A stretch of DNA of 45,746 nucleotides from Myxococcales bacterium (GTDB taxonomy: Bacteria > Myxococcota_A > Polyangia > Polyangiales > Polyangiaceae): NCBI GenBank assembly GCA_025354825.1, contig JANXMC010000205.1:1-45746 (forward strand), read 5' to 3'. The notes under the pieces were generated by a model. That model was not told the DNA's origin and ran no database searches. It saw only the letters and a program-made list of their open reading frames with translations. Position numbers and translations under genes: made by a program. This document shows positions 34,990 through 42,674 of this stretch, in pieces (the first letter of the stretch is position 1; each line of letters begins with the position of its first letter).

Positions 34990-37257
34990 TCACGCGTTCA
35001 TCTTGATGAGGCCAGTGATCGTGACCCCGGAGTTGCCGATCGCCACCTCCGAGCCGAAGATGCCGACGCTGTCGGCGGCGGCAATCGTGACGCTCTTGCC
35101 GGTAATTCCGATGTGGCCCGACGACCTGATCTCGATACCGGAGGCAGTGAGGACGACGCTGTTGCCTCCGACGACGATTTCGACCTGCGCCGGGCTGGTG
35201 ATGGCCGCCTTGGTCTTCGCCCACGCCGAAAGCTCATTCGAAGCAGACAGGGCCAGGTTGTTGTCGGCGATGAACCTGATGTCCGTCGCAGTGCCCATCA
35301 TCGAGCCACTGGTGCAGACGAAGGAGATGCCGCCCTGTTGCAGCGCGTATTTCACGCCGACGTCGACGTCGTAGGACGTCTCCACGTGAACGTCCCGCCT
35401 TTTCGCTCCGACGGTGATGGTGTCGTCAACCTGCACGACCCGGTTGGCATGAACGACCAGCAGGTCGTCCGCGTGCACCTCGTGCGTGCGATTGGCCTTC
35501 ACCACGATGTTCTCGTCGGCGCCGACGCTCTCCTCGCGTTGCCCGACGATCGTCCGCTGCTCGCCACCGAGCACGGTGTCCGTTCGGTTCGATCCCACCT
35601 CGATCACCTGGTTCACTCCGACCTTGGTGCGCTGGTCGTTCTTGATCTCGTTGGACTGATCGTGGCCGATGCTGTTGGACTCGTCGGCGCCGACGGAGAG
35701 CGTGTGGCAGTTCCGCACCACCTCGTTCATATCCTTCTGCGCATGCACGAAGATCTCCTCCGCATGCGCCTTGTCCTCGAACCGCAGCTCGTTGAACCCA
35801 TTCCCGCCTGGTGACGACTGCGTCTTGATCACGCTGCGCGTCTTGTTCTCGGGGAGCTTGTACGGGTGCGGGTGCTCGCCGTTGTAGACGCAGCCGGTGA
35901 TGAGCGGCCGATCGGGGTCGCCTCCGAGGAACGAGACGACGACCTCCATCCCGACCCGCGGGAGAAACACGACACCGAAAGCAGTGCCGGCCCAGGCCTG
36001 GGCGACGCGAATGAAACACGACGTCCGTGCCTTCTTCGCTCCTTCCCGATCCCAAGGAAACTGCACGCGGATGCGACCATGCTCGTCGACGAGGATTTCC
36101 TCGCTGCCCCCTTCGGCCTGCACGCGCGCGGTCTCCGCACCGTGAACCGAACGTGCCGGAATTCGCGGCGGGCGGTACGTGATCTGCGCGGCTACGCACT
36201 CGAAGGAGCAGCGATAGCTGAACTCCGCGGCTCCACCGCCGGCGCTCGCGCCACCGCCAGAGAGTGAAATGCCGGATTCGTGCCCTTCGTGCCGCACTCG
36301 CGTGACGACGTACTTGCGATTGAACGCCTCACGAGGGTGCTCCTCGAGCACGAAGGTGTGTCCAGGTTCGAGACGCCGTGTGGTGCCGATGCCGGAACCG
36401 AGCTGGGCGTCCCAGTTGAGTCCCTCGAGCTTGACCCGGGCGCGCTCCTTTCCCTCGGCAGGGTCGATGTAACCGCCCGGGAAGTCGTAGCGTTCGAGAG
36501 CACCGGGGCTGTCGGGCTTGCTCGGATCGACGGCTGCGACTTGCACGGTTTGATCGAGGCTAGGCCGTTTGAAGTCGTAGTCCCGGAGCACCACGGAGCC
36601 GGGCACCACGCTGCGTTTGAGGACGAAGCCACCGACGTGCTCGTCGGCGGCTGTCATCTGGCCGTCGCGATTCTTGATGCCCAATTCGCCGACGATGGTG
36701 CCGTACGCCGTGTCGCTGTCGCCGAAGACCATCGTCGTCGACACGTCGTCGCTCTGAAAGAAGAAATGGATGCCCTCGTCGGCGACGATGCGCGCGATGA
36801 AGTCGGCGTCGCTCTCCTGGTATTGCACGCAGTATTCGCGCGGGAGGTACTCGCGGGTGAGACGGAGCTCGAAGCGGACGTGCAGCTCGCCGAGAATCTC
36901 TTCGACGATTTGGGGAACCGTTCGGTCCTGAAAAATGCGGCTTCGGTGACGGAGGCCGATGTACCAAAGGAGCGGCACGAGCTCGAGCCGCACCCGGCGC
37001 GTCGTGCCCACACCACCCTCGGCACGAACCGAACGCACGATGCCGATGAGCGATCGGAGGCTGTTGTCGTGCTTTCGCAATTGGAGGCGAGCTGGTCGAC
37101 CGATGACGCGGTCTTCGACGTCGTCGGCTTCGAGGTCGATCGCCAACGCGATGACGTCGAAGTGAAACGGCGTGCTCATCCCTTCTTCACCGAAGATGGA
37201 CACGACCCGAAACGCTCCGGTGGTGAACGAAGGGCTTTCGAAGAAGAAGCTGTCCAT
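34990..37257 (-). CDS. vgrG: VgrG spike protein of the type VI secretion system, 755 aa
   Basis: Forms the trimeric tip of the T6SS tube. Residues 1-~380 are the gp27/gp44-like base (STPFHFDVIALA, RTVPQIVEEILGEL, YCVQYQESDADFIARI, EEGIHFFF-type DEGIHFFF). The gp5-like OB fold follows at about 390-480 (GRIRVQFPWDREG, FLPRVGMEVVVSFLGGDPDRP). The long C-terminal beta-helix has gp5-type repeats (SNSIGHDQSNEI..., RTIVGQREESVGADENI) and a DUF2345-like tail ending GVTITGLIKMNA. The ATG at 37257 starts MDSFFFESPSF; the frame further upstream to 37848 has no VgrG similarity. No toxin domain is fused, so effectors probably ride through the adaptors and PAAR-like protein encoded downstream. Confidence 0.95.
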   Translation of the reverse strand: MDSFFFESPSFTTGAFRVVSIFGEEGMSTPFHFDVIALAIDLEADDVEDRVIGRPARLQLRKHDNSLRSLIGIVRSVRAEGGVGTTRRVRLELVPLLWYIGLRHRSRIFQDRTVPQIVEEILGELHVRFELRLTREYLPREYCVQYQESDADFIARIVADEGIHFFFQSDDVSTTMVFGDSDTAYGTIVGELGIKNRDGQMTAADEHVGGFVLKRSVVPGSVVLRDYDFKRPSLDQTVQVAAVDPSKPDSPGALERYDFPGGYIDPAEGKERARVKLEGLNWDAQLGSGIGTTRRLEPGHTFVLEEHPREAFNRKYVVTRVRHEGHESGISLSGGGASAGGGAAEFSYRCSFECVAAQITYRPPRIPARSVHGAETARVQAEGGSEEILVDEHGRIRVQFPWDREGAKKARTSCFIRVAQAWAGTAFGVVFLPRVGMEVVVSFLGGDPDRPLITGCVYNGEHPHPYKLPENKTRSVIKTQSSPGGNGFNELRFEDKAHAEEIFVHAQKDMNEVVRNCHTLSVGADESNSIGHDQSNEIKNDQRTKVGVNQVIEVGSNRTDTVLGGEQRTIVGQREESVGADENIVVKANRTHEVHADDLLVVHANRVVQVDDTITVGAKRRDVHVETSYDVDVGVKYALQQGGISFVCTSGSMMGTATDIRFIADNNLALSASNELSAWAKTKAAITSPAQVEIVVGGNSVVLTASGIEIRSSGHIGITGKSVTIAAADSVGIFGSEVAIGNSGVTITGLIKMNA

Positions 37258-37319
37258 CGTGTCGAGGCTCCTGAATGTGAACGAAGAAACGTGTGTCTGT
37301 GCGGATCGGATGCGGTTCG

Positions 37320-37436
37320 TTACGCGTTTTTCGGGATGACCGAGCCGCGATCTTTTTCGGCGTTGAGCTGCTTGTAGGCGCTGACGAACTCGCGGCCGAA
37401 GACGAGGGCGCAGGCCTGGCTCATCGAGGCGTTCAT
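37320..37436 (-). CDS. Small protein in the VgrG operon, 38 aa
   Basis: The ATG at 37436 opens a 38-codon frame ending with TAA at 37320, in the 197-base gap between the three-repeat protein gene and vgrG. The product starts MNASMSQACALVFGREFVSA and continues with a lysine-rich tail ending IPKNA. A GGAG motif lies about 11 bases before the start, and the frame starts 18 bases after the preceding stop. All codons fit the high-GC usage of the region. It is too short for family recognition. Confidence 0.45.
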   Translation of the reverse strand: MNASMSQACALVFGREFVSAYKQLNAEKDRGSVIPKNA

Positions 37437-37454
37437 CGGGTGGGGCTCCGCACG

Positions 37455-39029
37455 TCAGGAGAATTGATCGAAATCGATCCAGTCGGCCGCGATCTCGTCT
37501 CTGCGGCGTTGCCATTCCGCCTTCAGCGCAGCGTCGGCGGCAAGTCGCGCCTCCCATCCTCGGAGAACGGTCGCCCGCTCCGTGAGGTCTTGCAGGCCGA
37601 ACCATTGGTAGACGACTTCTTTGTTCTTCTCCTTCTCGAGTCGAACACTCATGAGCGCGTATTCGCCGATGTCGAGCGCGAGCGGCTCGGGCGTCGAAGT
37701 GGGCGCCACGACGGCGGCATACGCTGCAGGCATCGGCGCGACGGCCGACGTGCGGATCGCCATCTGTTCGAGCTGCTGGTGCTTCTCCCAAAACAGCCGC
37801 TGGAATTCTTGGTCCTCGATGGGATTCGTACGACGGCGCGTCTCCCAAAACTCGGAGACGAGCGTGCGACGGCTCGGTTCCGCCAAGCCGTAAAAGGCGA
37901 ACACATCCTCGCTTCGATGCGGCGTCAGCCGGAGCTCGGCGCAGATCGCGGCGTATGTGATCAACGGCACTGGCGGCTCGTCGGGATTGGGCGCCGGAGC
38001 TTCCGGAACGACGGGCGGGGGAGCTTGATCGGCGAGAGGCGGCGGCGCCGCGGAGGGTCGCGCCATCTGTCCGTCGAATCGCAGCCAGTGCATGCGCATA
38101 CGCTCCCGCATGGCGGGTAGCTCACGCCGCTCCTTCGGCGATCGGGACAGGTACGCGTCCCAGTGTGCACGCTCACCGGCGCGCTGTTCTTCAGACGTGA
38201 GGCCCAACGACGCATAAACGTCGTCCGCCCGATGCGGGAGAAGCTCCAGCCCCATCGTCAGTGACGCGTACTCGTAAATCGTCAGCACCGATTCGTAGGA
38301 AGCGCTTGGCGCCGCAACTGGAGCGGCAGCTTCCCCAAAGGGCGATGATGGCGTCGGTCTCGCAACCGAAGGCGCCGTCGGGGGCCACGACGGCTGCCGA
38401 GCGGCCGCTGCAGCCGCGGGCAAAGGATACGAAACGGACACCGGTGAGGGCATCGGCGTGGCGACGCTCGTCGGTGGCGCGTCGACGGGCGGCGGCGTGA
38501 CCGCGCTTGCGAGACCGACGAGCGCAGGCTGCTGCGGAAGCGCGGGCCCCACGGGAAGAGGAGCCTGCATGCCGGGAGGCTGAATTCCCGCTGGAGGCGG
38601 AGTGGAGGGTGACGATGCAGCGGCGGGAGCGCGCGACTTCGCAAGGCCGTCGATGGCGACGAGCCAATCGATGCGCGACCACTTCTCCGAGCCCGGTGGC
38701 GGATTCTTGAGGAGTGTCGCGATCACCTCTTCCGAGGCGCCATCCTTTCGTGCGATCTCGAATGCCTCGGTACGCTTCGGCAACGGGTCGACCGTTGCTT
38801 GTGCGTCACCCGGTCCGCCGAGCAATTCCTCGAGCGTGACTTTCTTGAGGTCGGCGACTCCTTGCGCGATCTCCGGCGTGATTCCGAGACGACCGCTGCC
38901 GAGAGAGACCAAGTCGACGGGGCGCACGCCGATGGCCTTCGCGGTCGGCGGGACGCCCAACTTCGGGACGAGCTCCTTGAGAGCTTGCCGTACGCGGTCG
39001 GCTTGTTCTGGTGTGAGCGGGTCAGCCAC
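37455..39029 (-). CDS. Three-repeat protein heading the VgrG operon, 524 aa
   Basis: I do not recognise a known family. The N-terminus (about 1-75) is helical and helix-turn-helix-like (LGVPPTAKAIGVRP...GITPEIAQGVADLKK), then a small helical part (EAFEIARKDGASEEVIATLL). A Pro/Ala/Ser-rich linker spans ~130-240. Three related ~70-residue helical repeats follow at about 250-320, 353-420 and 450-520. They share the pattern YA..x..L...x..DDVY/EDVF/KEVV, a GL dipeptide, then an Arg and a Trp/Phe (GLTSEEQR, GLAEPSRR, GLQDLTER; HWDAYL, FWETRR, GWEARL). It is the first gene of the nine-gene T6SS operon; a scaffold or adaptor role is inference. Confidence 0.82.
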   Translation of the reverse strand: MADPLTPEQADRVRQALKELVPKLGVPPTAKAIGVRPVDLVSLGSGRLGITPEIAQGVADLKKVTLEELLGGPGDAQATVDPLPKRTEAFEIARKDGASEEVIATLLKNPPPGSEKWSRIDWLVAIDGLAKSRAPAAASSPSTPPPAGIQPPGMQAPLPVGPALPQQPALVGLASAVTPPPVDAPPTSVATPMPSPVSVSYPLPAAAAAARQPSWPPTAPSVARPTPSSPFGEAAAPVAAPSASYESVLTIYEYASLTMGLELLPHRADDVYASLGLTSEEQRAGERAHWDAYLSRSPKERRELPAMRERMRMHWLRFDGQMARPSAAPPPLADQAPPPVVPEAPAPNPDEPPVPLITYAAICAELRLTPHRSEDVFAFYGLAEPSRRTLVSEFWETRRRTNPIEDQEFQRLFWEKHQQLEQMAIRTSAVAPMPAAYAAVVAPTSTPEPLALDIGEYALMSVRLEKEKNKEVVYQWFGLQDLTERATVLRGWEARLAADAALKAEWQRRRDEIAADWIDFDQFS

Positions 39030-39113
39030 GGAAACTCATCCTCGTGTGTAGGCAGCGAAGTATCGTTGATGCGAAGACGACGATCGCAGCTACACGGCGT
39101 GCGAGCAGGAGAT

Positions 39114-39129
39114 GGCAAGCGACATGCCT
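39114..39129 (-). promoter_or_regulatory. Candidate sigma-54 promoter of the VgrG operon
   Basis: On the minus strand AGGCATGTCGCTTGCC has the GG-N10-GC core and matches TGGCACGNNNNTTGCW at 9 of 12 informative positions (-24 element at 39124-39129, -12 element at 39115-39118). Transcription would start near 39103, leaving a leader of about 75 bases before the ATG at 39029. Sigma-54 control is common for T6SS operons. No activator site was identified. Confidence 0.35.
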
Positions 39130-39443
39130 GCTGTAGTACGTCGCATTCGGACTTCTCACTTGGTTCGACGGGAGCCTCGCGGAAGTTGCGAGATTTCTTC
39201 CGGGCGGCGACGGACCTTCTCGGGCCATGATGTTTCGCGCGAAAACGACGTCGCCTTCTCGCGAACTCACCGTGAGGGCTCACGACCCCAATATCCCTTT
39301 CTAGAGGCCTCGGCCGAGGAGAAGGAGCGAACGCACACTGTGCGTTGCGCGTTGCAGCGTCGTAACTATCGCAACGGACGGCTATCGTTTCTGCCGAGCG
39401 CCGCGCGACGCGTGAGGCGTCGTCCCGGGCGGCTTGCTTAAAC

Positions 39444-39448
39444 GGAGG
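39444..39448 (+). promoter_or_regulatory. Ribosome-binding site of the 39454 lipoprotein gene
   Basis: GGAGG ends 5 bases before the ATG at 39454. This good spacing fixes the start of the lipoprotein. Confidence 0.8.
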
Positions 39449-39453
39449 TCTGG

Positions 39454-41283
39454 ATGCGCGCGAAGAATGGCGTCGGTGCTTGGTTGGCTCTCGCGGTCGT
39501 GGGTGCGTGGCCATTCTTCTCGGGAGGCTGCGGCGGCTCGAGCTCGCCGGCTGTCGGCGAGGACGTCGACTCCGGCATCGACTCCGGCGTCGACACCGGC
39601 GGCGGCGGTGACGCACCTGGTACGGATGGCGATCCAGATCCCGTGTGCGGCAACAAGATCAAGGAGGGCGTCGAGGAGTGCGACGACGGCAACACCGTGA
39701 ACGGCGACGGTTGCGAGAACGATTGCACCTTCGTCTGCAAGCCGGGCGACCCGCTCCGCGGCGACGTCAAATGCGACGACAAGAACGTCTGCACCGGCAC
39801 CGAGACCTGCGGCGCCGATCACATCTGCACCAAGGGCACGCCGCTCTCGGACGGCGCCTCTTGCGGCACGACCAAGGTCTGTGCGGCAGGAGCGTGCGTC
39901 GACACCACGTGTGGCGACAAGATCGTCAGCACCGGTGAAGAGTGCGACGACGGCAACGCCGCCGGCGGCGACGGCTGCGAGACGACTTGCAAGTTCACTT
40001 GCGTATCGACGGACAGCGCGCGCGACTGCACGCCGACCGATCCGTGCAAGGGCAAGGGCGCCTGCGCCGACGCGACGCACATTTGCTCCGCGGGAACGCC
40101 GCTCGTGGATGGTACCGCGTGCGGCACCGGCAAGACGTGTAAGACGGGCGTGTGCACGTCGGTGCTCTGTGGCAACAGCACCGTCGACGCTGGCGAGGAG
40201 TGTGATCCTCCGGCGGCCGGGACGTGCGACGCGAGCTGTCACAAGATCGTGGTCGCGGCCTGCGGCAACGGTACGCGGGAAGCTGGCGAGCAGTGCGACG
40301 ACCACAACACGACGAACCTCGACGGTTGCAGCTCGACGTGCAAGTTCGAGCAAGACATGCGCGCGAACGGCATCCAGATGATTTACAACACGTCGATCTG
40401 CGCGAAGAACGCGCTCGGCGGCGCGATTGGTGGCGCGGCGCAGGGACAGATCAAGACGTCGCTCGACAGCGGTGTGAAGGACGGTTCGACGTCGCTCATC
40501 TTCGAGTTCCTCAACCTCTCGGATCTCACGGGTACGAGTGAGGCGGGGCCGACGTTCGCGCTCGGTGGCCTTGGCGGCAAGCCCGCCGTGGCGCCGACCG
40601 GCAAGACCTACGACGGCACCGCCGATCTCGACTGGTGGTACACGTCCGATCCGGCAGGCATCGACGCCGCGCGCCTTCCCACCGCGACGCTCAAGGGGGG
40701 CATCAAGGCGAAGGCCCTCACCGCCGGCCCGGGAACCATCAATCTGCTCCTCACGCTTTCGGCCGGTCCCTCGGCAATCAAGGTCACGAACTCGACGATC
40801 AAAGGCACCATCGGCGCAACGAGCAAGCCGACAGTGTCGACGGGCGCGACGCCCGGTCATCTCGCCACCGAGAACGTCGACCCCGCGATCCTCACCTTCG
40901 CGACGATGTCCGGCGGACAGATGTGCGGCAACGTCAGCGCGCTCTCGCTCTCGAAGGTGCCGGCGCCAGCCGCCATCACGGGTGGCGGTGCGCTCAACTG
41001 CGCCGAGAAGTACACGCCGGCCAACTCGCTCCTCGACGTCGTGGTCGGCGGGTGCACGGTCTTCTTCATCCCCGCTGTCCGCGCGACGCAGCCCGATCAA
41101 GTCGACGCCGGCGTGACGGCGGTCGGAGCGGGCGGTGCGTACACGCTCGTCGCGGGGGCCGGTAAGGCCATTACTGGCTGCAAGGACAAGTCCGGCGCGA
41201 CGGTCGATCTGGCGAAGTGCCTCGACGCGGCGGCCTACTCGGCCTCGTTCACCTTCACGATGGATCGGGTGATTGCCAAGTAG
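39454..41283 (+). CDS. Cysteine-rich-repeat lipoprotein (Myxococcus-type), 609 aa
   Basis: Lipoprotein with lipobox SGGC (Cys26), then an Asp/Gly/Ser-rich linker. Residues ~65-300 contain several Myxococcus cysteine-rich repeats of the form CGN/CGD....E.ECDDGN......DGC...C, for example CGNKIKEGVEECDDGN and CGDKIVSTGEECDDGN, plus spacer units with Cys pairs (CSAGTPLVDGTACGTG). The C-terminal half (about 310-609) is beta-rich with four further cysteines and a glycine/threonine-rich composition; its family is not recognised. Such repeats mark surface proteins of delta-proteobacteria. The gene stands alone between the T6SS promoter region and a convergent HD-enzyme gene. Confidence 0.9.
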   Translation: MRAKNGVGAWLALAVVGAWPFFSGGCGGSSSPAVGEDVDSGIDSGVDTGGGGDAPGTDGDPDPVCGNKIKEGVEECDDGNTVNGDGCENDCTFVCKPGDPLRGDVKCDDKNVCTGTETCGADHICTKGTPLSDGASCGTTKVCAAGACVDTTCGDKIVSTGEECDDGNAAGGDGCETTCKFTCVSTDSARDCTPTDPCKGKGACADATHICSAGTPLVDGTACGTGKTCKTGVCTSVLCGNSTVDAGEECDPPAAGTCDASCHKIVVAACGNGTREAGEQCDDHNTTNLDGCSSTCKFEQDMRANGIQMIYNTSICAKNALGGAIGGAAQGQIKTSLDSGVKDGSTSLIFEFLNLSDLTGTSEAGPTFALGGLGGKPAVAPTGKTYDGTADLDWWYTSDPAGIDAARLPTATLKGGIKAKALTAGPGTINLLLTLSAGPSAIKVTNSTIKGTIGATSKPTVSTGATPGHLATENVDPAILTFATMSGGQMCGNVSALSLSKVPAPAAITGGGALNCAEKYTPANSLLDVVVGGCTVFFIPAVRATQPDQVDAGVTAVGAGGAYTLVAGAGKAITGCKDKSGATVDLAKCLDAAAYSASFTFTMDRVIAK

Positions 41284-41328
41284 GCGATTGCGCGCTTCGA
41301 GTCCTCCGGTGCCGGATCCGAAACGGAC

Positions 41329-41388
41329 GGCGCCGCGAGGACGTTGGAACCGTTGAAACCACAGCAATCTCGGCGAGGCAGCGGCGCC
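41329..41388. terminator. Possible bidirectional terminator (weak)
   Basis: Perfect 8-bp inverted repeat GGCGCCGC (41329-41336) and GCGGCGCC (41381-41388), separated by 44 bases, lies between the convergent lipoprotein and HD-enzyme genes. The loop is long and no T-run follows on either strand, so this is weak. Confidence 0.2.
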
Positions 41389-41999
41389 TACGCGGTGTTC
41401 CCATCCGATTGAGCGAGTCCCTCGAGCTCGTGCACCGTGCGATCGAGCTCGCCGATGAGGCGGCTCATCCGCTTGTCGGAGTCGGCTGCGACGAAGGCGT
41501 CGACGAGCGCGCGGTAGTACCAGAGGGTGCCGTCCTTCCCGCCGGTGAAGCGGGTCCACAGCGACTCTCCGACTACGTGATAGTCGGAAAGAATCGCGCG
41601 CGCGTTGTGGAGCTTGTCGGAGTTCGAGACGAGTCGCGTCGCGGCCGGCGCCGAGCGAAGGTGAGCCACGTAGGCTTCCTTCCGCGCTCGCCAGGGAGGC
41701 TTGGCGCCATCGGCGTCGCCTTCCGCGTCGGTACAGCCCTCGACGATCGCGAGCACCGCCGCGCCGAAGCGCTCGCCGATTTCCCTTCGCGTCGCGCCGT
41801 CGCGGCTCTGATCCTCGATGGCGTCGTGAAGCAGGGCGGCGATGGCCTGGTCTTCGTCGGCGCCATGCTCCAGCGCGAGGCTGGCTACGCCGAACAGATG
41901 AGCGAGGTAGGGGATATCGGTGCCCTTGCGCAGCTGCTCGCGATGGAGATGCGCGGCGTAGGTCGCTGCCTCGGAGAATCGGGAGGTGAGGAAGGTCAT
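41388..41999 (-). CDS. Small HD-domain (p)ppGpp-hydrolase-like protein, 203 aa
   Basis: Single HD domain of the RelA/SpoT hydrolase type, the usual size for small alarmone hydrolases. Visible metal and catalytic motifs: GTDIPYLAHLFGVA (His34), AALLHDAIED (His58-Asp59, Glu62-Asp63) and SNSDKLHNARAIL (Asp128, His131, Asn132). This family removes pyrophosphate from (p)ppGpp or related nucleotides with Mn2+; some members act on other substrates such as NADPH. The ATG at 41999 (MTFLTSRFSEAA) is used; a frame extending to 42167 adds a low-complexity segment with no HD similarity. No synthetase or toxin partner is adjacent, so it may act as a housekeeping alarmone or nucleotide phosphohydrolase. Confidence 0.85.
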   Translation of the reverse strand: MTFLTSRFSEAATYAAHLHREQLRKGTDIPYLAHLFGVASLALEHGADEDQAIAALLHDAIEDQSRDGATRREIGERFGAAVLAIVEGCTDAEGDADGAKPPWRARKEAYVAHLRSAPAATRLVSNSDKLHNARAILSDYHVVGESLWTRFTGGKDGTLWYYRALVDAFVAADSDKRMSRLIGELDRTVHELEGLAQSDGNTA

Positions 42000-42674
42000 G
42001 GGGGAGAGGGTATCGTCGTTCGCAGGGCGCGGCGTGCGAAGCGGTGGAGTGATTCGTCGCTCGAGGCGTCTCAAGGTTGACGGAACCCCGAGCGTCATCG
42101 TCGCCAATGGCGACGTCGAGCGCTCACCTGGCACTGGGTGGACGAGCCCGCGAAGTGGTGTTGCCAAATCGATGCTCAGCGAGTTCGGCGTATCGAGCCT
42201 CCGCCCGGAGCGTTGAACGCTCTACGTTGACGCGTTTCGCTCGTCGCCATCGTGCTCGGCCCGCGGCGTCCAGGCTCGACGCACCCCGCGGGGATACGTC
42301 GACGCGGTCCATATCCACATTTCCGCTCAAATCTTGACGTCGCGCAACCAGCTCGCACAAGCGCGGCTGCGGTGCGTGCGGTCGCGACGAAACATTTCGA
42401 CGACCTCCACGCCGTCGCGACGATTTTCATCGCGCTCGGCGTCGGTCAGTTGATTTTGAAAAACGTGGCTCGAGTTGGGCCCGCAGAGGTTCGCTTATTC
42501 CGTCCGATCGCCCTTTGCGTCACCCCTGAGGATGACGTTTGCTGCTGCGAGTTCAAGTTTCGAAAGCGTTGACGGCTGAATGCATTCGTCGCACTGCGCT
42601 CCGAATGCTCGCAACTCGCGCGGACTTCGCGTCGAGCTGTGGTCGTGAAGTCGCTTTCAGGCTCAGGAGGTTTC
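42000..42674. other. 675-bp intergenic region
   Basis: No convincing gene. Several short frames on both strands are open but mutually overlapping; the longest (106 codons on the plus strand from 42252) ends in a cysteine-rich tail with no signal peptide or ribosome-binding site. The right third (about 42430-42620) is noticeably richer in A/T than its surroundings, as expected for a promoter region of the lipoprotein gene at 42675. Two TTGACG boxes (about 42225 and 42332) lie in it, but no matching -10 element was seen. Confidence 0.5.
42665..42670 (+). promoter_or_regulatory. Strong ribosome-binding site deciding a TTG start
   Basis: AGGAGG ends four bases before TTG at 42675, which is in frame with the lipoprotein gene. 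Upstream GTG codons (42639, 42645) have no such site, and the GTG at 42687 is 16 bases away. Confidence 0.6.

Larger units (their letters stand above)
39030..39453. other. 424-bp divergent intergenic region (T6SS operon / lipoprotein gene)
   Basis: No coding frame in this stretch looks real. It holds the leader and promoter area of the VgrG operon (candidate sigma-54 site at 39114-39129) and of the plus-strand lipoprotein gene at 39454. A short palindrome CCTCGGCCGAGG lies near 39310, and the lower-GC patch CCAATATCCCTTTCTAGAGG precedes it. A GCGGAAGTTGCGAGATTTCTTCCG segment near 39180 superficially recalls the 58-bp palindromes but lacks their spacing. Confidence 0.6.

Noticed and set aside
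39165..39215. A fourth copy of the 58-bp palindrome (GCGGAAG...CTTCCGG).
   Set aside because: It has one half-site in each direction in the wrong order and no 10-bp series; similarity is superficial.
42252..42572. A 106-aa protein with a cysteine-rich tail.
   Set aside because: No ribosome-binding site, no recognisable domain, and the second half runs through an A/T-rich, promoter-like stretch; several other frames overlap it equally well.
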